The notes under the pieces were generated by a model, which had not been told where the DNA came from, did not search any database, and worked only from the letters and a program-made list of their open reading frames with translations. 31,039 bases of DNA from assembly GCA_964196055.1 (NCBI GenBank), contig CAXMSF010000117.1, positions 1 to 31,039 of the forward strand. The letters run 5' to 3'. Positions 1 to 7,789 of the stretch are shown here, piece by piece (within the stretch, counting starts at the first letter, position 1; each line of letters begins with the position of its first letter). The translations under genes were made by a program, and so were the position numbers. The DNA is from JAFDEI01 sp964196055 (GTDB lineage: Bacteria; Myxococcota_A; UBA9160; SMWR01).

Positions 1-1266
1 GGGAACGTTGTCGGCGTGGAAGACCTCACTGTCGAGCTGGCCTTCACTCTTCGCAACGATGCAGGTCACGGTGGCGTCGCCGGTCACGTTCACCGCGGTC
101 CGCGCCATATCGAGCAGGCGGTCGACTCCGATGATCAGGCCAATTCCCTCGACCGGAAGATTCACCTGGCGCAGCACCATCGCGAGCATGACGAGTCCGA
201 CCCCCGGCACGCCGGCCGTCCCGATCGACGCCAACGTCGCGGTCACGACCACGGTGACGAGATCGGTCATGCCCAGCTCGATGCCGTAGGCCTGCGCAAT
301 GAACACGGTCGCGACGCCCTGCATGATCGCGGTGCCATCCATGTTGATCGTCGCACCGAGCGGCACGGTGAACGAGGCGATGGAGTTGTCGACGCCGAGT
401 CGATGTTCGACTGTTTCGAGCGTCACCGGGATCGTCGCGTTGCTGCTCGCAGTGCTGAACGCGAGTGTCAAGGGTGCACGCATGTTGCGCAGGAATACCC
501 GCGGTGAAAGTCCCGCCAGCCCCCGCAGCATCAGCGGGTAGCTGACGAGTGCGTGCACGAGCAGCACGCCGAGCACGACCGAGAAGTACGCCACGAGCGG
601 GCCGATTGCGCCGAATCCCTGGAGCGCGAATACTTTTGCAATCAGGCAGAAGACACCGTAGGGCGCGAACTCCATCAACACCATTACGAGCTTCAGCACG
701 ACCTCGTTCAGGTCGCCGAACAAGCCGAGCACACGCTTGCCCGATTCTCCTGCAAGCGTCAGAGCAAGGCCAAAGAGCCCCGAGAAGACGATGATCTGGA
801 GCATGTTCCCTTCCGCCATCGCCTGAATGGGGTTGGTCGGGAACAGATGAATGAAAGTATCCGCCAGCGAGGGGGGATCCTTCACGCTGAAGCTGGCATC
901 GCTCACGAGGTCGAAGCCCGCCCCGGGGCTCACCGCGATCGCGGCGAGCAGCGCGATCGAGATCGCAATCGCCGTGGTGACGAGATAGAGACCGACGGTC
1001 TTGCCACCGATCCGACTCAGCTTCGTCACGTCTTCGAGCGCCGCCGTACCGCATACGAGCGACACGAACACGAGCGGTACGACCAGCAGTTTGAGGCTCG
1101 CGAGGAAGATGGCGCCCCCGACGTGGAGCAAGCCGCCGACGATGAACTCGTCGATGAAGCCTCGAACGCCGACCGCGTTCAGCAGGAGACCCATCGCCGC
1201 GCCCGCGACCATGCCGATCACGATTCGCAGCGTGAGCGTTCTGCGGTTCTTCGAAGTGTTCGACAT
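1..1266 (-). CDS. Dicarboxylate/amino acid:cation symporter (DAACS), 3' end beyond window
   Basis: Secondary transporter of the glutamate/aspartate:cation symporter family in the inner membrane. 422 codons are visible and no stop is reached, so the C-terminus lies beyond the left edge. Hydrophobic segments run through the whole protein. Family signatures seen: a serine-rich hairpin 1 (STASSNATIP, about 271-280), NMDGT (309-313) in TM7, the hairpin 2 motif GTAGVPG (349-355) and a TM8 segment with D386, R389, N393 and D397. By alignment with archaeal GltPh, R389 matches the arginine that binds the acidic side chain, which favours glutamate/aspartate over neutral amino acids (inference). ATG at 1266 begins MSNTSKNRRT just before TM1, with a G-rich ribosome site upstream. 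It is divergent from the split glnE; a TATAGT hexamer lies near 1282-1287 on this strand. Substrate is not certain. Confidence 0.92.
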   Translation of the reverse strand, partial: MSNTSKNRRTLTLRIVIGMVAGAAMGLLLNAVGVRGFIDEFIVGGLLHVGGAIFLASLKLLVVPLVFVSLVCGTAALEDVTKLSRIGGKTVGLYLVTTAIAISIALLAAIAVSPGAGFDLVSDASFSVKDPPSLADTFIHLFPTNPIQAMAEGNMLQIIVFSGLFGLALTLAGESGKRVLGLFGDLNEVVLKLVMVLMEFAPYGVFCLIAKVFALQGFGAIGPLVAYFSVVLGVLLVHALVSYPLMLRGLAGLSPRVFLRNMRAPLTLAFSTASSNATIPVTLETVEHRLGVDNSIASFTVPLGATINMDGTAIMQGVATVFIAQAYGIELGMTDLVTVVVTATLASIGTAGVPGVGLVMLAMVLRQVNLPVEGIGLIIGVDRLLDMARTAVNVTGDATVTCIVAKSEGQLDSEVFHADNVP

Positions 1267-1371
1267 CCGACCCCCGGCGCCCACTATACCCCGGGGCGAG
1301 GCTCATGACTGCCATGCACCCTTCCAGAAGACGGGCGTCGCTCAGCAGAACACGATACTCACTCAGGAAGC

Positions 1372-2802
1372 ATGGAAACTCTCACCAAGAATTTCGTCTC
1401 CGGGCTCGAATCCGGCGCGCCCGATCGCGCACTCCTTGCGACCGTCGGTGACGAACACCCCGACGAAGGCGCCGCCGCTTTTCTGGCCGCATTCCGTCAC
1501 TCCGACCTCGCGCCCACGGCTGCGCTCTGGTGCGAAGCGCTGCTGAGTTCTGCCCGGCCCGGCTTCGGCGCCGACTGCCTGCTCGAACTCGCCGAGAAAT
1601 CTCGCGCAGCCGGCGCACCGCTCGATCTCACGCTCACGCCCGCGCTGCCGCGAGTGCTCGGAAACTGCAACTTCCTCGCGCGGCGGCTGCTGCGGCACCC
1701 CCACTGGGTCGCGGAGCTGGCCGGAGACCCGCCCGCTCCGCCGGTCGATACCCCGATTGCACCCGACTGGGCGACCCTCCGGGTCGCGAAGTATCGCGGG
1801 CTGCTGCGAATCACCGGACGCGACCTCGCCGAGCGCCACTTCGCCGCCAGCCTCACGGAGCTTTCGGAACTCGCCGATCGCTGCCTCGTTGCAGGCCTCG
1901 AGTGCGCGTCGAACGAAATCGGCTGCGAGGCCCCGGCGTTGCTGGCGCTCGGAAAACTCGGCGGCAACGAGCTCAATTTTTCTTCGGATGTCGACCTGTT
2001 GTTCCTCTACGACCGGGATACCGACAACGAGCTGGAGCAGAACCAACGCGCCGCGACGCTGATCAGACACTTCAAGACCCACATGGAGGCCCCGAGCATC
2101 GACGGCTTCGGCTACCGCGTTGACCTCGACCTGCGTCCGGAGGGAAAGACCGGCGTCCTCGCGAACTCCGTCGAGGCCGCTCTTGGTTACTACGAATCGT
2201 TCGGGGCCGAGTGGGAGCGCCAGATGCTGATCCGACTGCGCGCCGTGGCGGGCCCACAGCCGCCCGCCGACGCCTTTGCGCAGGGAATCACGCCCTTCGT
2301 CTACCGGCGTCTGATCGATCCGAGCGTGATGCACGCGGTGCGTGGCATGAAGGAACGCATCGAACGCGAACGCCTCGAAGCTGGCCGCGATCTCGAGGCC
2401 GACCTCAAGGAGGGGCCCGGCGGAATTCGCGATATCGAGTTCATCGTCCAGTCGCTGCAGCTCTTCTTCGGCGGCCGCCACCCCGAGCTACGCACGGGCA
2501 ACGTACTCGCCACGTTGGTGCTCCTGGAACGCCTCGAACTTCTGCCCGCGGAGGTGACGACCTCCCTCGCCGACTCATATCTGTGGTTGCGGCGCGCCGA
2601 GCACGCAGTGCAGTTGCCCGAAGAACAGCAGACCCAACAGTTCCCACGCGACCCGAAGGCCCAACTCGGACTCGCACGGCGAATGGGTTACGCCGACGTT
2701 TCGAGCACGAGCGCGCGCAATCGCCTGCTCGAAGACTGGACAGCAGTGCGAAACGAGACTCGCTGTCATTTCGACGCCCTCGTCCTCAGCGAGGGCGAAT
2801 GA
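1372..2802 (+). CDS. glnE: Split GlnE, N-terminal half: glutamine synthetase deadenylylase domain
   Basis: 476 aa, homologous to the N-terminal half of GlnE, which removes AMP from glutamine synthetase by phosphorolysis (adenylyl-removase domain). The nucleotidyltransferase signature GKLGGNELNFSSDVD is at 194-208, with the metal-binding pair D206/D208. It is followed by VDLDLRPEGKTG and YYESFGAEWERQ, typical of this half, then GPGGIRDIEF and a C-terminal helical part. E. coli GlnE is about 946 aa and has both activities in one chain. Here the reading frame stops (TGA 2800-2802) where the inter-domain linker would begin. The next gene's ATG overlaps the stop (ATGA). ATG 1372 is preceded by AGGAAG. 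Codon use is like the neighbours and no decay is visible, so a natural split with translational coupling is more likely than a recent frameshift. Confidence 0.93.
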   Translation: METLTKNFVSGLESGAPDRALLATVGDEHPDEGAAAFLAAFRHSDLAPTAALWCEALLSSARPGFGADCLLELAEKSRAAGAPLDLTLTPALPRVLGNCNFLARRLLRHPHWVAELAGDPPAPPVDTPIAPDWATLRVAKYRGLLRITGRDLAERHFAASLTELSELADRCLVAGLECASNEIGCEAPALLALGKLGGNELNFSSDVDLLFLYDRDTDNELEQNQRAATLIRHFKTHMEAPSIDGFGYRVDLDLRPEGKTGVLANSVEAALGYYESFGAEWERQMLIRLRAVAGPQPPADAFAQGITPFVYRRLIDPSVMHAVRGMKERIERERLEAGRDLEADLKEGPGGIRDIEFIVQSLQLFFGGRHPELRTGNVLATLVLLERLELLPAEVTTSLADSYLWLRRAEHAVQLPEEQQTQQFPRDPKAQLGLARRMGYADVSSTSARNRLLEDWTAVRNETRCHFDALVLSEGE

Positions 2803-4115
2803 GTCCCTCTCTCGAAGAACGCCTGCACGACGCCCTGGCAAATACCCTGCTCGCAGAGCGCCTCGCAGTCTGCGGCGCGCCCTTTCTCGAGAACCGCTCC
2901 GAAGATGCCGCCGCGGCCGCAATCGACGGCCCGATGCTGGTCGGCCTGGCACGCGTGCTGGCGTCGCAGCCCAAGGTCGCGGGCTTCCTCAGCCACCGGC
3001 CCGAATTCTTCGAGCGTCTCGCAGCGAGCGACGTCACCAGCTTCGCGAAGCGCGGCGACGAACTCGCGGATCGCGAACTCGCGACCGATCCGAAAGACCT
3101 CGAGGGCTGCCTCGACGAATTGCGCCTGCTGCGGCGCGAGGAAACCTGCTTTGCCGCCTGCGTCGACTTCGGCGGTGGCGCCAATTTCGGAGAAGTCTCC
3201 GACTTCCTGTCGAGCCTGGCCGAGTGCATCACCAGCCAGGCGCTCGGACTCGCACACCCGGGTGGATCGAGCGACGGCAGCGAAGCCGAATTCGCGGTGA
3301 TCGGGATGGGGAAGATCGCGGGCCGGGAATTCACCTACCACTCCGACCTCGACCTGATCTTCCTCTATCGCGGCGGGCCAGAGCAGATCGTCGAGATGTC
3401 GCGAATCGGGCAGCGCTTGATCGCCTACCTCAGCACGATGACGGGAGCCGGCATTGCCTATGCGGTCGACACCCGGCTACGTCCGTCCGGGCAACAGGGG
3501 ATGCTCGTCACCTCCTTCGACGGCTTCGAACGCTACCAGTGCGAGACGGCCGAGACCTGGGAGCATCTCGCGCTGCTGCGGTCGCGTGCGATCGCGGGTG
3601 CGATCGCGCCCGCCCAGTCGCTGCTCGATCGCGTGCGACATCGCGTCGTCGGAGACGGTTTCAATCCCTGGCCCGCCCTCGCCGACATGCGCGACCGCGT
3701 TGCACTCGAACGCGCCGACGAGGACGACGCGACCATTCCGATCAAGACCGGGCTCGGCGGATCGATGGACCTCGATTTCCTGGCGGGTGGCGGCTTGATC
3801 GAACGCGGCGCAAGCGCGTTGCCCGAACTCCCGAGCACGCCGGCAATGCTCGCCGCCAGCTGCGACGGCCAAGGGCTCGAAACTCTGCTCGACGGCTATC
3901 GCACGCTCCGGATAGTCGAAGCGCGCAATCGCTGGGTCCATTCACGCGCCGCCGAGAGCCTCGTAACGACTGGCGACTCACTGCCGGTGATCGCCGAGCT
4001 GGTCGAGACCGGAACGACCGGGGCTGAATTACTGACACGCCTCGCCGACGTCCGGCGGCATGTCCGCACCAGCTACGAACGGGTGATCGAGCAGGGTACG
4101 ATCGCAGCCGTCTAG
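2799..4115 (+). CDS. glnE: Split GlnE, C-terminal half: glutamine synthetase adenylylase domain
   Basis: 438 aa, matching the C-terminal half of GlnE, which transfers AMP from ATP to a tyrosine of glutamine synthetase under PII control. The first ~100 residues look like the helical linker region (LASQPKVAGFLSHRPEFFER). The second nucleotidyltransferase motif is G169-M-G-K-I-A-G-R-E with D183/D185. Then comes VDTRLRPSGQQGMLV, typical of the adenylylase half. The coding frame stays open upstream to 2211, but the start is placed at ATG 2799. That position overlaps the stop of the first half by 4 bases, follows GAGGG at 2791-2795, and gives a protein beginning exactly where the second domain begins. 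The two halves total 914 aa, close to a normal GlnE, so nothing seems lost. No glnA or glnB is in the window. Confidence 0.92.
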   Translation: MSPSLEERLHDALANTLLAERLAVCGAPFLENRSEDAAAAAIDGPMLVGLARVLASQPKVAGFLSHRPEFFERLAASDVTSFAKRGDELADRELATDPKDLEGCLDELRLLRREETCFAACVDFGGGANFGEVSDFLSSLAECITSQALGLAHPGGSSDGSEAEFAVIGMGKIAGREFTYHSDLDLIFLYRGGPEQIVEMSRIGQRLIAYLSTMTGAGIAYAVDTRLRPSGQQGMLVTSFDGFERYQCETAETWEHLALLRSRAIAGAIAPAQSLLDRVRHRVVGDGFNPWPALADMRDRVALERADEDDATIPIKTGLGGSMDLDFLAGGGLIERGASALPELPSTPAMLAASCDGQGLETLLDGYRTLRIVEARNRWVHSRAAESLVTTGDSLPVIAELVETGTTGAELLTRLADVRRHVRTSYERVIEQGTIAAV

Positions 4116-4246
4116 CTCAGGCCCGCGCATCCGCGTATTCACTTCGCCACGGTCGCGGCTCGCAATCCCAGTCCGGCTGCACGCGGGAGCTTCACACGCA
4201 ACGGGCCATCGATTTAGGGGGACGCCCGAGCCTCGCCGAACTCTCC

Positions 4247-4681
4247 TCAGTCACCGGCCTTGACGGTCAGGACGGGGCACGGCGCAATCCGCAGAGTCCT
4301 TTCGGCCACACTGCCGAGCAGGATGTGCTGGAGGCCGGTCGTGCCACGCGTACCCATCACGATCACCTCGGCGCCGAGCTCACTCGCGAGATCCGAGATC
4401 GCCTCGGAGGGGTAACGCGGAGTCAGATGGGACTCGACCGCGATTCCATCAGCCGCAACCGCCTGCTCGAGAGCCGTCAGCTGCTCTTCGGCGGCGTCCC
4501 GGATTCGCTGGTTGAAGTCGTCGGGGATCGTCACCCCGTACGGCGAAACCCCGCCAACGTTGAGCTGGTAGCAGTGCAGCAGGTGGATCTTGCCGCCCGC
4601 GAGCCGCGCGATCTGCTTGGCCACGTCGAGCGCTCGCGTGGAATGCGCCGAAAAATCGATCGGGACGAGCAGGGTCTTCAT
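4247..4681 (-). CDS. Universal stress protein, UspA family
   Basis: 144 aa, a full-length single-domain Usp of the nucleotide-binding alpha/beta fold, presumably cytoplasmic and dimeric. The start MKTLLVPIDFS carries the conserved aspartate D9. The ATP-binding motif G-2x-G-9x-G-S is intact (G110, G113, G123, S124), followed by the usual terminal strand CPVLTV. This points to the ATP-binding class rather than the UspA class that does not bind ATP. Its ATG overlaps the stop of the upstream hemerythrin-like gene (ATGA), and AGGAG lies 7 bases upstream, so the two are probably made together under the same stress. The exact physiological role cannot be read from sequence. Confidence 0.93.
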   Translation of the reverse strand: MKTLLVPIDFSAHSTRALDVAKQIARLAGGKIHLLHCYQLNVGGVSPYGVTIPDDFNQRIRDAAEEQLTALEQAVAADGIAVESHLTPRYPSEAISDLASELGAEVIVMGTRGTTGLQHILLGSVAERTLRIAPCPVLTVKAGD

Positions 4682-5154
4682 CGGGATCTCCTGACTTCAC
4701 TGGTTAGCGGTTCGTCGGCCTGCGCGGGGGAATCCGCCGCGCCTTCGAGGGATGAGAGCAGCGCCTCCTCGCGTCGCTCGTGGTCGCCGACAGCGGCCGA
4801 AAAGGCGCGGTAGGCGCTGGCGAACTTCACGAGGGCCGCGGCGTCGAGCTGCTCGCGCAAGCGTTCGAGTTCCGCCAGAAAACGCCGGTGCTCGCGCGCA
4901 AGCGCGTTCAGATCGTGGACACTGCGCTGCGCGAGACCGTGAATGGCTGGGAAGATCACGGCGTCTTCGAGCTCGAAGTGAGCCGTCAGCGCCGCGTGCA
5001 GACGCTCCGCGGCGGCGTGCACGGCGTCGACCGCCCCGCGCTCGAGCGCGTCATCGAGGCGGCGATGCAGCGCTCGCAGGCGCTCGTGTTGCTGCACCAT
5101 CTGCCGCAGCGCACGCCGCAAGCGGTGGCGCAGTCCGGTTTCGAACTCATTCAT
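4678..5154 (-). CDS. Hemerythrin-like HHE cation-binding protein
   Basis: 158 aa, mostly helical, matching the hemerythrin HHE domain, which holds a di-iron centre and serves in oxygen or nitric oxide sensing, iron handling or repair. Likely metal ligands in order: H23 (QQHERL), H59 and E63 (HFELEDAVIFP), H89 (REHRRF), H125 and E129 (DHERREEALL). The reading frame extends upstream to a GTG at 5211, but that stretch contains a perfect TATAAT (5201-5206, this strand), rare in such GC-rich DNA. The ATG at 5154 is therefore the preferred start. It is the first gene of a two-gene operon with the universal stress gene, sharing a 4-base overlap. A link to oxidative or nitrosative stress is inferred from the pairing only. 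Confidence 0.85.
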   Translation of the reverse strand: MNEFETGLRHRLRRALRQMVQQHERLRALHRRLDDALERGAVDAVHAAAERLHAALTAHFELEDAVIFPAIHGLAQRSVHDLNALAREHRRFLAELERLREQLDAAALVKFASAYRAFSAAVGDHERREEALLSSLEGAADSPAQADEPLTSEVRRSR

Positions 5155-5200
5155 GCACGGCTCTGGGTGACTTCCGATCCAAAAGCAGCCCTCCACCCAG

Positions 5201-5206
5201 ATTATA
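5201..5206 (-). promoter_or_regulatory. Probable -10 box (TATAAT) of the hemerythrin-usp operon
   Basis: A perfect TATAAT on the minus strand, about 47 bases upstream of the chosen ATG at 5154. No good TTGACA-like -35 is visible 17 bases upstream (GCTGAG there), so activation by a regulator is possible. It also argues against the longer GTG start at 5211. Confidence 0.45.
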
Positions 5207-5368
5207 CGCACTTCGGCCGGTTCCTCAGCGCACCCTCACTCATAAAGAGCCGAATATGGACGGGAATCACGGCGTCCAACGGGTTGGCAGGCGGTCAAGT
5301 CACAGCCGGGTCCTCCCGATGAGGAGAGCGGCGCGAGTCGTGCGCCGCCGCCGGAGGATCGACCCCCA

Positions 5369-6229
5369 GTGCGCCTCGTAGCCTGCGCCAGCTGCCACGC
5401 CCAGTACGATGTCTCCGGGATCGAAGCCAAGACCATTCCGTGCCGCTGCGGCGAGGCGATCGAGAACCGACCGCCGGCTCCGCGCGACGCCGAGATCCAT
5501 CGCTGCGCCGCCTGCGGCGCGCTGGCCGCAGAAGGCGCCGCGCAGTGCAGCTACTGCAACGCCGTGATCGTGCGCGACCCGTCGCAATCGTGGAGCCTGA
5601 TCTGCCCCGAGTGCTACGCGCGAAACGCCGAAGATGGTCGTTTCTGCACCGCGTGCGGCGTTACTTTCAGCCCCTATCCGGTCCAGGTTCCGGGGCACGA
5701 AATGCCCTGCCCCGTCTGCGCGGCGCTCATGCCCGCACGTGAGGTGGCGGGCGTCCCCCTCAACGAATGTGGCAGCTGCAATGGCCTCTGGGTCCCGGGC
5801 GACGAAATCGACTCGCTGATCCGTCGCGCGTCCGAAGCCCGCCGGAACGCCAGCCCCGAATCGCTCGCCAGCCTCGAGCCGCGCACACGTGGCGCGAATC
5901 CGGCCGCGCAAAAGGTGCAGTATCGGCGATGCCCCGAGTGCGATGCACTCATGCATCGCCGGAATTTCCGCAAGGCCTCTGGAGTGATCATCGACCGCTG
6001 CCGCGCACACGGCACATGGCTCGACGCCGACGAGATCGAGCAAATCGCCGGCTTCATCTTGAGCGGCCGACAACCGGCCGCAGTGCTGACCCCTGAGTCC
6101 GAGCCACTCGCGTCTCAGACGCTCGAGCCCAACGCCTTCAGCATCCGGGGCTTCGGCACCGCCTCGAGCGACCGCGGGATCGGCGCGCTGGAGTCCCTGG
6201 TCGAAACCTTCTTCGCATTGCTCAAATAG
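5369..6229 (+). CDS. Multi-zinc-ribbon protein with two zf-TFIIB-like domains
   Basis: 286 aa, with CxxC/CxC zinc knuckles spaced through most of its length: C6/C9 with C25/C27, C46/C49 with C60/C63, C79/C82 with C93/C96, C114/C117 with C134/C137, and C188/C191 with C211/H214. The last two units have the layout of the zf-TFIIB family (CPxC, then CxxCxGxWxxxDEI: GLWVPGDEID and GTWLDADEIE). No signal peptide or membrane segment is visible, so it is probably cytoplasmic. The GTG start at 5369 follows GGAGG by 11 bases. It lies 8 bases upstream of the SPFH gene and is almost certainly co-transcribed with it. In Bacillus subtilis a zinc-ribbon protein (YdjG) and an SPFH protein (YdjI) form a membrane complex with PspA; this pair may be a related arrangement (inference). 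Confidence 0.85.
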   Translation: MRLVACASCHAQYDVSGIEAKTIPCRCGEAIENRPPAPRDAEIHRCAACGALAAEGAAQCSYCNAVIVRDPSQSWSLICPECYARNAEDGRFCTACGVTFSPYPVQVPGHEMPCPVCAALMPAREVAGVPLNECGSCNGLWVPGDEIDSLIRRASEARRNASPESLASLEPRTRGANPAAQKVQYRRCPECDALMHRRNFRKASGVIIDRCRAHGTWLDADEIEQIAGFILSGRQPAAVLTPESEPLASQTLEPNAFSIRGFGTASSDRGIGALESLVETFFALLK

Positions 6230-6237
6230 GAGACGAA

Positions 6238-7344
6238 ATGGCCTTACTAGACAAGCTGCGCAGCGAGATGATCGACATCATCGAGTGGGTCGACGACAGT
6301 CGCCACACGCTGCTGTGGCGCTTCCCGCGCTTCCGCAACCAGATCAAGTACGGCGCACAGCTGATCGTGCGCCCGGGTCAGAACGCGGTCTTCGTGCGTG
6401 AAGGCCGTATCGCCGATGTCTTCGGACCGGGTCAATACCGGCTCGAGACCCGCAATCTGCCGATTTTGAGCACCCTCGCCGGCTGGGTTCACGGCTTCGA
6501 AAGTCCGTTCAAGGCCGAGGTCTACTTTGCGAGCACGCGCCAGATCACCGACCTCAAATGGGGAACGCCGAATCCGGTGCTGATGCGCGACCCCGACTTC
6601 GGATCGGTGCGGGTGCGCGCTTTCGGAACCTACACCCTCAAGGCATCCGACCCGAAGACGCTGCTCCGGGAACTCGTCGGTGCCGACTCGAACTTCGAGG
6701 TGGACGAAGTCAGTGAACTGCTGCGGTCGATCATCAGCACGGCCTTCGCCGACGTGGTTGCGAAGTCCGAGATCGGCCTGCTCGACCTCGCCTCGAACTA
6801 CCAGGAACTTTCCGAAGAGGTCCGCCGAGTGGTGCTCGAGCGGATCGACGACGAATACGGACTCGACTTGCCACAGCTCTATATCGTCAATATTTCGGTT
6901 CCCGCCGAGGTCGAGCAGGCGCTCGACGTGCGCTCGAGCATGAGCGTGATCGGCGATATGGCCGCCTACCAGGGCTACCAGCTCGGCCAGTCGATGCCGA
7001 CCGCAGCCGCGAACCCTGCCGGCGGCCTCGCGGGGGCGGGCGTCGGCCTCGGAATGGGCATGGCGATGGCGGAGAGCATGCGAGCGGAAGACCAGGGCCC
7101 GCAGGTGGGTTCGCCGCCACCCAACGGTCCGACGCCGCCGCCGGTCCCAGCGGCGGTCGCGTGGCACATCGCCGAGAACGGTCGGGCGTCCGGCCCCTAC
7201 GCCTCGGATCAGATCGCAGGTTGGATCGCGAGTGGCCGGATCGGACGCGAAACTATGCTGTGGTCGGCGGGACTGGCGGAATGGACTGGAGCGGCGCGGA
7301 CGCCGCAGTTTGCAGCGATGTTTCCACCGACGCCGCCGAGCTAG
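6238..7344 (+). CDS. SPFH (YdjI/virion-core-like) protein with C-terminal GYF_2 domain
   Basis: 368 aa. Residues ~10-240 match the SPFH/Band-7 group related to YdjI: IEWVDDSRHTLLWRFP, IKYGAQLIVRPGQNAVFV and GPGQYRLETRNLPIL are typical of its N-terminal part. No transmembrane segment is seen. A Gly/Met/Pro-rich linker (~255-310) leads to a GYF_2 domain (AWHIAENGRASGPYASDQ, then WIASGRI and MLWSAGLAEW) ending near 365; such domains bind proline-rich peptides or partner proteins. SPFH proteins usually form oligomeric membrane-associated scaffolds. The ATG follows ATAGGAGACGAA, a strong ribosome site. It is the second gene of the zinc-ribbon/SPFH operon. The last 92 bases overlap the antisense small gene at 7253-7720. 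Confidence 0.9.
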   Translation: MALLDKLRSEMIDIIEWVDDSRHTLLWRFPRFRNQIKYGAQLIVRPGQNAVFVREGRIADVFGPGQYRLETRNLPILSTLAGWVHGFESPFKAEVYFASTRQITDLKWGTPNPVLMRDPDFGSVRVRAFGTYTLKASDPKTLLRELVGADSNFEVDEVSELLRSIISTAFADVVAKSEIGLLDLASNYQELSEEVRRVVLERIDDEYGLDLPQLYIVNISVPAEVEQALDVRSSMSVIGDMAAYQGYQLGQSMPTAAANPAGGLAGAGVGLGMGMAMAESMRAEDQGPQVGSPPPNGPTPPPVPAAVAWHIAENGRASGPYASDQIAGWIASGRIGRETMLWSAGLAEWTGAARTPQFAAMFPPTPPS

Positions 7345-7720
7345 CCACATCCCGTTTCCGCCACGGCGACAGCGCGGTGTGGCGGGGGTTCGAGGCCGCC
7401 GCAGGCGTCTCGTTCGTCGCATCGCCCCCGGCCGCCTCGGCGGAGGGGCCGGCGATGGTGCCGACTGCCAGCGTTCGCACGACGGCACGCAGTCCGCGGG
7501 ACCGCACCAGGAAGGCGCTGAGTCGCTCGCACTGCTGACGAATCGCGCCACGTAGCTCGAACAGGGCGCCGAGCAGAACGGCCCCCACCGCTTGTGCGAT
7601 CAGAGCAACGGTCGGGGATCCGAACAGCGCGTGCGCGGGCTGTGCGAGCGCGAGGAATCCCAAGCCTGCAACCCACAGGGCCACGAAGGCCCGACCGGTT
7701 ACGATTCGAAGCTGGCTCAT
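7253..7720 (-). CDS. Small secreted or membrane protein of unknown function
   Basis: 155 aa, family not recognised. The N-terminus looks like a signal peptide (hydrophobic 9-28, possible cleavage after AHA near residue 31). A second hydrophobic stretch follows (about 36-53: SPTVALIAQAVGAVLLGALF), then a basic amphipathic part and a low-complexity Ala/Ser/Pro tail. The layout recalls small membrane proteins found beside polysaccharide and AlkP-superfamily transferase genes, but the IDPGTGS motif common to those is absent. It lies 69 bases downstream of the GT-C gene on the same strand. The tail overlaps the 3' end of the SPFH gene on the other strand by 92 bases. A short inverted repeat CTCCGA/TCGGAG sits just upstream of the ATG. 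Confidence 0.55.
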   Translation of the reverse strand: MSQLRIVTGRAFVALWVAGLGFLALAQPAHALFGSPTVALIAQAVGAVLLGALFELRGAIRQQCERLSAFLVRSRGLRAVVRTLAVGTIAGPSAEAAGGDATNETPAAASNPRHTALSPWRKRDVASSAASVETSLQTAASAPLQSIPPVPPTTA

Positions 7721-7789
7721 GCTCCGAGAGATCGGAGAAATGTGCGCTTTCTTGAGGGAAATCTTTGAAAACGTTGAGCTTCTTGGATT

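Noticed and set aside
44..1315. Long minus-strand open frame of 423 codons
   Set aside because: Arg- and His-rich shadow of the symporter gene; the true frame on the same strand shows all DAACS motifs and has no stop down to base 1.
2211..2798. Upstream extension of the second GlnE half
   Set aside because: This part is an Arg/Pro-rich shadow of the first half; protein similarity begins only at ATG 2799.
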